Below, one piece after another: positions 54,623-64,000 of a stretch of 64,000 nucleotides of DNA; position 1 is the first letter of the stretch; each line of letters opens with the position of its first letter. The notes beneath the pieces are model-generated. The model was not told where the DNA came from and ran no database searches. It saw only the letters and a list, made by a program, of their open reading frames with translations. The position numbers and the translations under genes are program-made. This DNA is from Vicinamibacterales bacterium (lineage in GTDB: Bacteria; Acidobacteriota; Vicinamibacteria; Vicinamibacterales; 2-12-FULL-66-21): contig DASSPH010000047.1 of assembly GCA_035699745.1 (NCBI GenBank), positions 1-64,000 of the forward strand. The letters are read 5' to 3'.

Positions 54623-54668
54623 GTCTGCCTCCATCGCCCTGGAAGGCGTGAATCGCCGCACGCGCGGC

Positions 54669-55085
54669 TCACCTTGGCGGATACGACGCGGACGTCAGGC
54701 GCGTCAGCAGGGCGATCACCAGACCGAAGGCGATGATCGGCGGCCCCTCGAGCGCCGTCCAGTACGCCGGCAGACCGGCGTGCAGGTCGATCGCGATCAG
54801 CATCGCGCCGAAGGCGATGTTCATCACGGCGATGAACCAGACGATCGGCCGGTAGCGCACGGGATCGGTCGAGACCAGCAGCACCAGGACGCCGTGGAAA
54901 CCGTAGAGCGCCGCAATCGAACGGGCGAGGTAATCGACGACCGCGGAGCGCGGGAACTCACCCAGGCCGAGCCGCGCGTGCGTGGACGCCATCCAGTCCA
55001 CCGGCAACAGCATCGCGGGAAACGCCGCAATCGTGAAGACGCCGGCAATGCGAAGAACGACGACGAGCCATCTTTGTGCGTTCAT
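54669..55085 (-). CDS. Small integral membrane protein, unknown
   Basis: 138 residues with four helices. There is a conserved-looking WMASTHARLGLGEFPRS loop and a GFHGVLVLLVSTDPVRYRPI segment. No function known. It lies between the barrel gene and lspA on the same strand. Confidence 0.65.
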   Translation of the reverse strand: MNAQRWLVVVLRIAGVFTIAAFPAMLLPVDWMASTHARLGLGEFPRSAVVDYLARSIAALYGFHGVLVLLVSTDPVRYRPIVWFIAVMNIAFGAMLIAIDLHAGLPAYWTALEGPPIIAFGLVIALLTRLTSASYPPR

Positions 55086-55122
55086 GTCATCGCGAGGCGC
55101 GCTCGTCGTCCGGCCCCGCGAC

Positions 55123-55653
55123 TCAGCGCGGATCAGGGCGCACGCGAATGGAGGGACGCGTGAACTCCGAGATCAGGACGATGGCGACGCCGAGCAGGAT
55201 CGCGACGTCGGCGACGTTGAACACCCCGGTGCGCAGCGGACCGACGCCGACGTTGATGAAGTCGATGACGCTGCCGTGCAGGACGCGGTCGACCCAGTTC
55301 GACACGCCGCCGGCGACGAACAGCGCGAGACCGAAGGCCGCCCACCCGCGCCAGCGAAGCCTGATGCCGTAGGCGACGAGCGCGAGCAGGAGCACGCCGG
55401 TGGCGACGACGAACAACGAGGTACGGACCGTCTCGGGCAGATCCGCCCCGAGGCTCAGGAATCCGCCGGCGTTCTGCACGTAGCCGAGGCGGATGGTATC
55501 GGCGAGCAGCGACCGCGCCGGCCGGCCGGCCAGCGCGGCGGTCGCCACGTGCTTGGTGACACGGTCGCAGCCGACCGTCGCCGCGATCGTGGCGACCAGC
55601 CCGAGCTGGAGCACCAGCGTCCCGATCGCGGGCCGCGCGCCAGGCGGCGGCAC
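55123..55653 (-). CDS. lspA: Lipoprotein signal peptidase II
   Basis: 176 residues with four helices. Family boxes are present: CDRVTKHVA (D30), YVQNAGGFLSLG, GGVSNWVDRVLHGSVIDF with catalytic D122, and FNVADVAILLG with catalytic D149. It cleaves prolipoprotein signal peptides before the lipidated cysteine in the inner membrane. The NAGGF box differs slightly from the common NxGAF. It starts at a GTG directly after the TAA of the Mpo1-like gene. Confidence 0.92.
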   Translation of the reverse strand: MPPPGARPAIGTLVLQLGLVATIAATVGCDRVTKHVATAALAGRPARSLLADTIRLGYVQNAGGFLSLGADLPETVRTSLFVVATGVLLLALVAYGIRLRWRGWAAFGLALFVAGGVSNWVDRVLHGSVIDFINVGVGPLRTGVFNVADVAILLGVAIVLISEFTRPSIRVRPDPR

Positions 55654-55956
55654 TTAGGCGCGTCCCCGCATCTTGGCGATCCACCAGCGCAGGCCGACCA
55701 GGAGAAAACGCCAGTCGTGCAGGAACTCGGGCGGCTTGCCTTCCACCGCGTGGCCGACGAACTGGAAAATCCATCCGAGGACGAACAGCGCCGCCGGCAC
55801 CGGCCACCAGCGCGGCTCGACGAGCGCCACCAGGACGAGCGGCAGCGAGAGCACGATCAGGGGGATCCCGATCGTATGGCAGAAACGGTTGACGGGATGC
55901 TGGTGGCTCAGCGCGTACTGCGAGATCCACTGATCCCAGGTCTTGCCGCCAAGCAT
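55654..55956 (-). CDS. Mpo1-like DUF962 protein
   Basis: 100 residues. HQHPVNRFCHTIGIPL and FVGHAVEGKPPEFLHDW supply the His residues that bind iron in the yeast relative Mpo1, a 2-hydroxy fatty acid dioxygenase. The bacterial substrate is unknown. GGGAGGTGAGG precedes the ATG; it forms a tight pair with lspA. Confidence 0.85.
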   Translation of the reverse strand: MLGGKTWDQWISQYALSHQHPVNRFCHTIGIPLIVLSLPLVLVALVEPRWWPVPAALFVLGWIFQFVGHAVEGKPPEFLHDWRFLLVGLRWWIAKMRGRA

Positions 55957-56002
55957 GCCTCACCTCCCACGACGAGCTTCCGGCCGGGCGCGACGGACGC
56001 GT

Positions 56003-56638
56003 CTAGAAACGGTATCCGATCCCGAGCCGCGTGGAAAGGTTGTGGGTCGTGCACTCCGACGCCGGGCACGGCGGGGCAAAGCTGCGGTGGCGGATGATCG
56101 TGTCCCCCATCTCGAAGCGCGCGACGGTGCGGGCGGTGGGATGAACTTCGACGCCGCCGCCGAAATCGAACGCGAACTCGGTGCGGTACTGATAAGGGGC
56201 GATCAGCATCAGGATGACGGCGCAGCCGGGCCCTTCGCAGGCGGTGCCGCGATCGGCAAGGCGCGTGAAGCCCGGCCGGGCCTTGCCGAACACGCCGAAC
56301 CGGTCGAAGCGGGCGCCGACCTTGACGCCGAACAGCGCGTCGGTGCGCCGCCGCTCGCTGACGACGCGGTAGCTTCCGGCGGCTGTTTCGGTCAAGACCC
56401 CCGCGATGCGATCCTTGGGATAGAACGCGAGCTCCCCTTCGAGGGCGACGTGGCGCGTCAGGTCGAACGTCAGGCGCCCGCCCAGGCCGGCGCGCGCGCC
56501 CGAGACATCGCTCAGCCGCAGCATGCTCAGATTGGCGGCGGCCTCGAGCCGTTCGCCGGGCGTCTGGGCGGAGGCGTGCCGCACGCCGGCGGCGCACGCG
56601 CACAACAGCGCCAGGGCGAAAAGCCGTGTGGTCTTCAT
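56003..56638 (-). CDS. Outer-membrane beta-barrel protein
   Basis: 211 residues with a signal peptide ending HASAQT. It has barrel-like strands (LGGRLTFDLTRHVALEGELAF, LFGVKVGARFDRFGVFGKARPGF, FAFDFGGGVEVHP) and a final RLGIGYRF with the terminal Phe. A CEGPGCAVIL and CPASECTTHN pair of Cys segments could form disulfides. A GGAG site precedes the ATG. It resembles the other barrel at 53969-54622 in size only. Confidence 0.75.
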   Translation of the reverse strand: MKTTRLFALALLCACAAGVRHASAQTPGERLEAAANLSMLRLSDVSGARAGLGGRLTFDLTRHVALEGELAFYPKDRIAGVLTETAAGSYRVVSERRRTDALFGVKVGARFDRFGVFGKARPGFTRLADRGTACEGPGCAVILMLIAPYQYRTEFAFDFGGGVEVHPTARTVARFEMGDTIIRHRSFAPPCPASECTTHNLSTRLGIGYRF

Positions 56639-56773
56639 GGTCGGATCTCCTGCAGGTCTGGCGCACCGACGCGGAGCAAATCCGGTGCCCGCGCGCGCCG
56701 GGAGTGGCCGCGGGCAGCCGGGGCCGGATCCGCCCCGGACGATCCCGATCGCTGGATTTCGCCGTCCAAGAAC

Positions 56774-56779
56774 TAGAAT
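56774..56779 (+). promoter_or_regulatory. Candidate -10 box for leaderless CehA/McbA-like gene
   Basis: TAGAAT ends 6 nt before the ATG at 56786, and no Shine-Dalgarno site is possible. Confidence 0.45.
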
Positions 56780-56785
56780 GCGCGC

Positions 56786-59056
<2,271 letters not shown>

Positions 59057-59897
59057 CCCGGCGCCGGCACGAGCCGGTCGGCGGCGCGCCGATCGCGTGC
59101 GACTGCCTCCATCACCGGACGGGCGAAGTCGAGAAGCCCGCGCGCGGAGAGCAGATGGCTCGGCGCATCCCCCACGAGGCCGCCGCCGTTCCGCGTCCCG
59201 GCGAGATACGTGTCGACGATCCGGGCGAAGAAGCGATCGGGCCAGTTGGCGTGCGCCCCCTGGGCGGACGTGTCGTACTCCTTCATCTCGCGCCAGACGC
59301 GGACGCCGTTCTCGAGCACCGGAACGCGGAAGCGGGCGACGCGCTTGTCCGGCAGGTCGGCCACGTGCTCGACGTAGTGCAGGAAGGTGACCGCGTCATG
59401 GTCCGGCGCGAGCAGCAGAATCTTTCCGTCCAGCTCGACGAACCGCTCCAGCGGCGAGCCGGCGCCGAACGCGAAATCCCACGGCTGCGACGAGAACACG
59501 CGGCCGGCGGCGGCGCCCCAGGCGACCAAGCGCGCCGGATGCGGATTGACCTGCGACCCGGGCCAGGTGCGGAAGAACTCGACCAGGGTGCCGTTGTCGC
59601 GCGCCGAGCGCGCGGTGGCAGGGTCGAACGCCGGCAGCATGCCGAGCACATCCGCCTCCTGCGCGGGCGTGAGATTGCCCCGCCCGACTTCGTCCACATA
59701 CCGCGGACAGCTCGCGTACATGATCAGCGTCCCGTCTGGCGTGATCGCGTCCTTGATCGCGAGGTGGATCTGATCCGGACCGCCGGCCACGTCCCCGACG
59801 GCTCGGACCGACGCGTGCGTCATCACCACGTCGCCGTGCCGCAGCCCGAGCGCACGCAGATCGGCGGCGAGCCGATCGCGGGAGATCATCGCCATGC

Positions 59898-60305
59898 TCA
59901 GATCGTCCGCCGGCAGTTCGGCCGGCAGCGGCACCTGATCCCGGCAACGCCGTCGGTGTTGTAGTCGTAGGTGAGCTCTTCACCCGTGCGGATGTTGCGC
60001 GAGGCACGGATCCAGATGTGCCGCCCGTCGATGTCGACGTAGCAGTTCGGCCGGCAGGCATGATTGATGTACCGCGCCACATTGCCGCCGAACGCGGCGT
60101 CGCGCGCCCAGCGCGCGTCGATGGTGAAGATCCAGATCCGGTGCCGGGGCAGATAGCGCTGCTCGCGGCGCCAGGCCTCGGCCTGCGAGATCAGCTGTCC
60201 CTTGTATTCGACGATGCGGGTGTCTTCGGCGATGGGTTCACCGGCGTAGACACCCCAGCCGGAGATCGCCGAACGCCTGCGGGTCACGCGCGGAAGCCTG
60301 GTCAC
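59898..60305 (-). CDS. SET-domain protein lysine methyltransferase
   Basis: 135 residues, a minimal SET protein. SGWGVYAGEPI (res 15-25) is the SAM-binding start, GGNVARYINHACRPNC (73-88) the pseudoknot with NHxCxPN, and GEELTYDYN (108-116) the catalytic Tyr region. A CxCx3C post-SET cluster (C125, C127, C131) with C88 could bind zinc. Such proteins methylate lysines on protein targets; the bacterial substrate is unknown. Its GTG overlaps the stop of the PAP2 gene by four bases (GTGA). Confidence 0.9.
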   Translation of the reverse strand: MTRLPRVTRRRSAISGWGVYAGEPIAEDTRIVEYKGQLISQAEAWRREQRYLPRHRIWIFTIDARWARDAAFGGNVARYINHACRPNCYVDIDGRHIWIRASRNIRTGEELTYDYNTDGVAGIRCRCRPNCRRTI

Positions 60306-61234
60306 GACTCAAAATGATATGCGACGGCGAATCCCGCGATCATGATCGCGAAGACGCCGACCGCGCCGAGCGCGCGTGCCGGCGCGCGCCGGCGATCGTG
60401 TTCAGGGACCGGTTCGTCCGGCCTCGCGCGCAGGAACAGCACGTAGGCGAGGGACGCCGCCGCGGTGCCGGCAACCACGTCGGCGGCGTAGTGCTGCTTG
60501 GTGAACAGGGTCGACACGCCGATCAATGCGGCCCAGGCGACCGCCGCCGCGCCCACGCCGCGGTGCACGCGCAGACACGCCAGCGCCGAGACGAACGCGT
60601 AGGCGACGTGCAGCGAGGGAAAGCAGTTGTAGGGCGGATCCAGCGAATACAGGATGCGCAGCGTCCACGCGGCGAAGCCCGCGTCGCCGATCGCGTCCGG
60701 CCGCGGGGCGGAGGTCGGATAGACGAGGAAGATCGCGTACGACAGCGCCATCACCAGCAGGTATCCCTGCAGCGCGCGCCGGATGAGCGCGCGATCGCGC
60801 ACGACGAGCAGCGGCAGCACGATTACGAAGACGTAGAGCGAGCCGTAGACCAGCATCCACGCCGGGTGCAGCGGAATCACGCCGTCGAGCGCCAGGGCGG
60901 GCTGATGGGTGGCGCGCTCGCGCGTCAGGATCGAGACGACGAAGTACATCGGCGCCATCGAGACCACCGCGCTCGCGAGCTGCGATCGCCACACCAGGAA
61001 CGTGATCAGCCCGGGCAGCGCCGCGACGACGTAGATGAGCGCGCCGCCCACGCCGGGGCCGTCCTGCAGCACGTCGCCGGCGATGGCGAGGCCGACCGCG
61101 GCGAGGATGATGCCCCACTCGACGCGCCGGCGTGCACGCGCGGCAAGCGTCCCGAGGGCGCGGGCAAGCGACGGACCGGCCAGAACCGGTCCGAGCAGCC
61201 CGATGCCCGCCGCGGCGGCCAGTGGATCGATCAC
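60302..61234 (-). CDS. PAP2/inositol-phosphoceramide-synthase-like membrane phosphatase
   Basis: 310 residues with about eight helices. The PAP2 catalytic motifs are YPTSAPRP (C1-like), CFPSLHVAYAF with S207 and H209, and LFTKQHYAADVVAG with H248 and D252. This variant resembles AUR1-type (PAP2_3) enzymes acting on phospholipid or ceramide head groups. It starts at a GTG and overlaps the SET gene. Substrate unknown. Confidence 0.85.
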   Translation of the reverse strand: MIDPLAAAAGIGLLGPVLAGPSLARALGTLAARARRRVEWGIILAAVGLAIAGDVLQDGPGVGGALIYVVAALPGLITFLVWRSQLASAVVSMAPMYFVVSILTRERATHQPALALDGVIPLHPAWMLVYGSLYVFVIVLPLLVVRDRALIRRALQGYLLVMALSYAIFLVYPTSAPRPDAIGDAGFAAWTLRILYSLDPPYNCFPSLHVAYAFVSALACLRVHRGVGAAAVAWAALIGVSTLFTKQHYAADVVAGTAAASLAYVLFLRARPDEPVPEHDRRRAPARALGAVGVFAIMIAGFAVAYHFES

Positions 61235-61319
61235 GCCGGCGATGCGGCGAGCGGGCGGTGCGCCGGCAGGCGGATGGGGGTCGGCAGCATGTTCCGGGCA
61301 GGGTAGCGTACCCGATCCG

Positions 61320-63767
61320 CTACTCGTCGCGCAGCGCGACCACCGGATCGACGCGCGTGGCGCGGCGCGCCGGAACGTAGCTCGCGACGGCGGCGGTGCC
61401 GATCAAGATCAGCGGCACGGCGGTGAACGTCGCCAGATCCGTCGCGCTGATCCCGAACAGCATGCTTGCCATCACGCGCGTCAATGCCGCCGCGGCGGCC
61501 AGGCCGATGAGGCTGCCGCCGGCCGTCAGCAGCATCCCCTGCTTCAGCACCATCGCCAGGATGCGGCCGCGCTCGGCGCCGAGCGCCATGCGAACGCCGA
61601 TGTCGTGCGCCCCTTGCGCGACCAGGTGCGACATCACGCCGTAGACGCCGACGACGGCCAGGATCAGCGCGAACAGCGCGAAGGCGCCGAGCATGAGCGT
61701 CGAGAACCGCTGGCGCGCCATCGAGGCGGACAGGCGGCTCGTCATGGTCTGCACGTCGAACACCGTGATCGTCGGATCCATTTCCTGGATCTTCCGCACC
61801 ATCGCGCGGCCCACTGCTGCGGGATCGCCGGAGGTGCGGGCGACCTGGTAGCTCGCCCACACGCCCGGGCGGTACAGGACGATCCGCCCGTCCACGTCGA
61901 GGCCGTACTGTTTCACGCTGCCGACGACGCCGACGATCCGGAGCTTCCGCGCCGGATCGAACCAGACGTGCTTGCCGACGGCGTCGCCGGCGGGCCAGAA
62001 GCGCTGCGCGAACTTCTCGTCGATCACCGCCACCTGCTCGGCCGTCGACGGCATGTCGGCGGCCGTGAACACGCGGCCGCTCACGAGCGGAACGCCCATG
62101 GTGCGGAAATACTCCGCCGTGACCGAGCGTTGATCGACCTGCAGTTCCTGCCCGGGCTGCGGCGTCCAGCCCTCGACGTTGATCGATCCCCAGCCGATCG
62201 AGGAGGTGAAGGGCAGCGACGACACCGCGCCGTGCGCGCCGACGCCGGGCACGCCGGCCAGCGCCTCCGCGATCGGCCCGTAGTGCGCGAGCGCCGCGTC
62301 ACGGTTCGGAAACTGCCGCGCGCTCGGGCCGACCCGCATCGAGATGACGCCGTCGGGCTGGAATCCCGGCGAGACCCCCTGCAGCCGGACGAAGCTGCGG
62401 AGCAGCAGCCCGGCAGCGACGAGGAGCACGAGGGAGATCGCCACCTCGGCGACGACGAGCAGGCCGCGCAGGCGCGGCCGCGCGCTCCCGAAGCCGCCTT
62501 CTCCCTGCGCGTTCCTGCCCCCGGCTTTGAGCGACGCGTTGAGATCGACACGGGCAGCGCGGATCGCGGGGACGAGACCGAAGATCAGCCCGGTCGCGAC
62601 CGACACCGCGAGGGTGAACAGCAGCACGGTCCCGTCGAGCACAATCGCGTCGAGCCGCGGAATGTTCCCGGGGTTGACGGCGCGCACGACCTGCAGCGCG
62701 ATCCGGGCAAGCGCGAGACCCGCCGCCCCGCCGAGCAGCGCCAGCAGCAGGCTCTCGGTCAGCAGCTGGCCGACGAGCCTGCGCCAGCTCGCGCCGAGCG
62801 CCGTCCGGACCGCAATCTCCTTCTGGCGCCCCGCGGCGCGCGTGAGCAGCAGGTTCGCCACGTTCGCGCACGCGATCAGCAGCACCAGCGTCACCGATCC
62901 GAGCACCACGAGAATGGCGACGCGCACGTCGCCGACGACCGACTCGATCAGCGGCACGACGTCGATCGTGAACGTGCGATCGCGCTTGTCCTTGTCGCGG
63001 ATCCGCGCCGCAATCGCCGCGACGTCCGCCTTCGCCTGCGCCATGGTGACGCCCGGCTTGACGCGCGCCATGACGTTGAAGTTCTCGTCGCCCCGCCGCG
63101 TGACGGCGTCGGCGCCGAGCGGCAGCGGCAGGAAGACGTCCATCTGCCGGATGCTCGCCACGGTCGGCATGATCTCGCCATTCAGCAGGAACTCCGGGCC
63201 GAGCACGCCCGCCACCTCGAACTGGTTCCTGGCGTCGCCGGCGCCCTGCCCGACGCCGTTCAACGTGATCGCCCTGCCGACGACGTCCGGGTCGCCGCCG
63301 AAGACGCGGTTCCAGAACCCGTAGCTCAGGATGACGACGGGCGGCCGCCCCGGCGCGTCTTCGTCGGGACGCAGCAGCCGGCCGTGCAGCGGCCTGGCGC
63401 CGAGCAGCGTGAACAGGCTGGACGAGGTCTCGAGCGCCTCGACGCGCTGCGCGTCGCCGATGCCGAGCAGCGTCCCGGACCGGCCGCGCGAGATCGACAG
63501 CTCGTCGAACGAACGATTCTCGCTGCGGACGTCGATGTACTGCCCGGGCGACGGCCAGTCCTGTGGAATGTCGACGCCGGGAGAGCGCAGCCAGAGCACC
63601 GCGAGGCGCTCGGGATCGGGGTAGGGCAGCGGCCTGAGCAGCAGCGCGTTGACGACGCTGAAGATGGCGGAGTTGGCGCCGATGCCGATCGCCAGCGACG
63701 CGACGATCACCGCGGTGAGGCCGGCGTTGCGCCTGAGGGTGCGGACGGCGTAGCGGAGGTCGTGCAT
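61320..63767 (-). CDS. MacB/FtsX-type ABC transporter permease (ADOP family)
   Basis: 815 residues. The N-terminal MHDLRYAVRTLRRNAGLTAVIVASLAIGIGAN segment (in part) is the Acidobacterial duplicated orphaned permease signature. A MacB-type periplasmic domain and two FtsX blocks follow, with EIAVRTALGASWRRLVGQLLTES and DIGVRMALGAERGRI as coupling segments. No ATPase gene is next to it, as is usual for this family. It is divergent from an OPT transporter gene. TCTAAT six bases before the ATG suggests a leaderless mRNA. Confidence 0.92.
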   Translation of the reverse strand: MHDLRYAVRTLRRNAGLTAVIVASLAIGIGANSAIFSVVNALLLRPLPYPDPERLAVLWLRSPGVDIPQDWPSPGQYIDVRSENRSFDELSISRGRSGTLLGIGDAQRVEALETSSSLFTLLGARPLHGRLLRPDEDAPGRPPVVILSYGFWNRVFGGDPDVVGRAITLNGVGQGAGDARNQFEVAGVLGPEFLLNGEIMPTVASIRQMDVFLPLPLGADAVTRRGDENFNVMARVKPGVTMAQAKADVAAIAARIRDKDKRDRTFTIDVVPLIESVVGDVRVAILVVLGSVTLVLLIACANVANLLLTRAAGRQKEIAVRTALGASWRRLVGQLLTESLLLALLGGAAGLALARIALQVVRAVNPGNIPRLDAIVLDGTVLLFTLAVSVATGLIFGLVPAIRAARVDLNASLKAGGRNAQGEGGFGSARPRLRGLLVVAEVAISLVLLVAAGLLLRSFVRLQGVSPGFQPDGVISMRVGPSARQFPNRDAALAHYGPIAEALAGVPGVGAHGAVSSLPFTSSIGWGSINVEGWTPQPGQELQVDQRSVTAEYFRTMGVPLVSGRVFTAADMPSTAEQVAVIDEKFAQRFWPAGDAVGKHVWFDPARKLRIVGVVGSVKQYGLDVDGRIVLYRPGVWASYQVARTSGDPAAVGRAMVRKIQEMDPTITVFDVQTMTSRLSASMARQRFSTLMLGAFALFALILAVVGVYGVMSHLVAQGAHDIGVRMALGAERGRILAMVLKQGMLLTAGGSLIGLAAAAALTRVMASMLFGISATDLATFTAVPLILIGTAAVASYVPARRATRVDPVVALRDE

Positions 63768-63773
63768 GATGGC

Positions 63774-63779
63774 ATTAGA
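63774..63779 (-). promoter_or_regulatory. Candidate -10 box for the ABC permease gene
   Basis: TCTAAT on the minus strand ends 6 nt before the ATG at 63767. Confidence 0.35.
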
Positions 63780-63876
63780 CGTCGCGGGACGCCGATGGTT
63801 TACAGCGGGATCGTGCCAGATCGCCGCCAACTGTGGTACCTTCCGGCGCGCGAAACCATCCTGCCGGAGGTAGTGC

Positions 63877-64000
63877 GTGGCCAACGTCAAGACGCCGAAG
63901 ACCGAAGCGGCCGTCAATCCATCGTGGAACTCGACCGCTCCGCTGGGCGAATTCCGGCCGTACGTGCCCGAGAGCGCGAACCTGCCGGAATTCACCTTCA
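63877..64000 (+). CDS. OPT family oligopeptide transporter, N-terminal fragment
   Basis: The window ends after 41 codons. The peptide begins VANVKTPKTEAAVNPSWN and reaches GEFRPYVPESANLPEFTF, which matches the segment just before the first helix of OPT transporters (typical order: FxPYVP, then xxPELTLRA). The start is a GTG with GGAGG six bases upstream (63866-63870). The family imports peptides or metal-peptide complexes by proton symport. The rest lies outside the window. Confidence 0.65.
   Translation, partial: MANVKTPKTEAAVNPSWNSTAPLGEFRPYVPESANLPEFTF

Overview
The window is a GC-rich bacterial chromosome segment with dense, mixed-strand coding. I infer an Acidobacteriota member, most likely the Vicinamibacteria lineage. 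The basis is the mix of families: an ADOP-type FtsX permease, an Oar-type TonB-dependent receptor, two DUF3500 proteins, DUF1028, DUF1080, a sortilin-like BNR protein, a GloVer-repeat protein, Ser/Thr kinases with TPR tails and Gly-Arg-rich secreted proteins. No 16S gene, tRNA or universal marker is present, so the assignment rests on gene content only. No rRNA, tRNA, CRISPR array, prophage or complete insertion sequence was seen.

Layout. 1-375 is a heptanucleotide repeat array. 376-5146 holds a CDP-alcohol phosphatidyltransferase-like gene and a leftward block (phosphoesterase, DUF3500, methyltransferase, lactate permease). 5233-6387 is an L-lactate dehydrogenase-like gene divergent from the permease, giving a probable lactate-use pair. 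6436-16284 contains a YdjM-like membrane protein, a Ser/Thr kinase, a 1391-residue secreted BNR/HYR protein with a PRIEY repeat, and a diguanylate cyclase. 16373-26328 is leftward: a giant GloVer/cadherin-like/PKD protein, then a run of six genes (nucleotide-sugar-like domain, GNAT, DUF1028, PEBP, GNAT, PQQ propeller). 26649-39522 holds an M14 carboxypeptidase with a second DUF3500, an isomerase/epimerase, hydrolases, a sortilin-like protein, PlsC and TPR proteins. 39628-44700 is a TonB receptor and an unknown secreted protein. 44777-53910 has a MoaD-like/BNR-propeller pair, esterase, small DUF proteins, an oxidoreductase, YdcF, PhoD, DUF1080 and DinB genes. 53969-64000 has two outer-membrane barrels, lspA, an Mpo1-like protein, a CehA/McbA hydrolase, a PAP2-SET-AAC(3) operon, a large ABC permease and the start of an OPT transporter.

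Functionally the region is dominated by secreted and envelope proteins that handle peptides, phosphate esters, lactate and carbohydrate derivatives, with signalling (STPK, c-di-GMP). There is no single large pathway or defence island.

The most unusual signals are not single genes. (1) A hexamer of the form TANNAT lies 6-8 nt before the start codon of about a dozen genes that lack Shine-Dalgarno sequences, implying frequent leaderless transcripts. It also marks a GNAT gene whose only plausible start is ATT. (2) Three short repeat families (cores GGGGACAGTCCCC, GGGTCAGACCC and GGTGCCAGGTCT) sit at gene ends, supply stop codons and in one case encode part of a signal peptide. (3) Several intergenic gaps carry period-7 tandem arrays and one carries a 29-30 bp tandem array.
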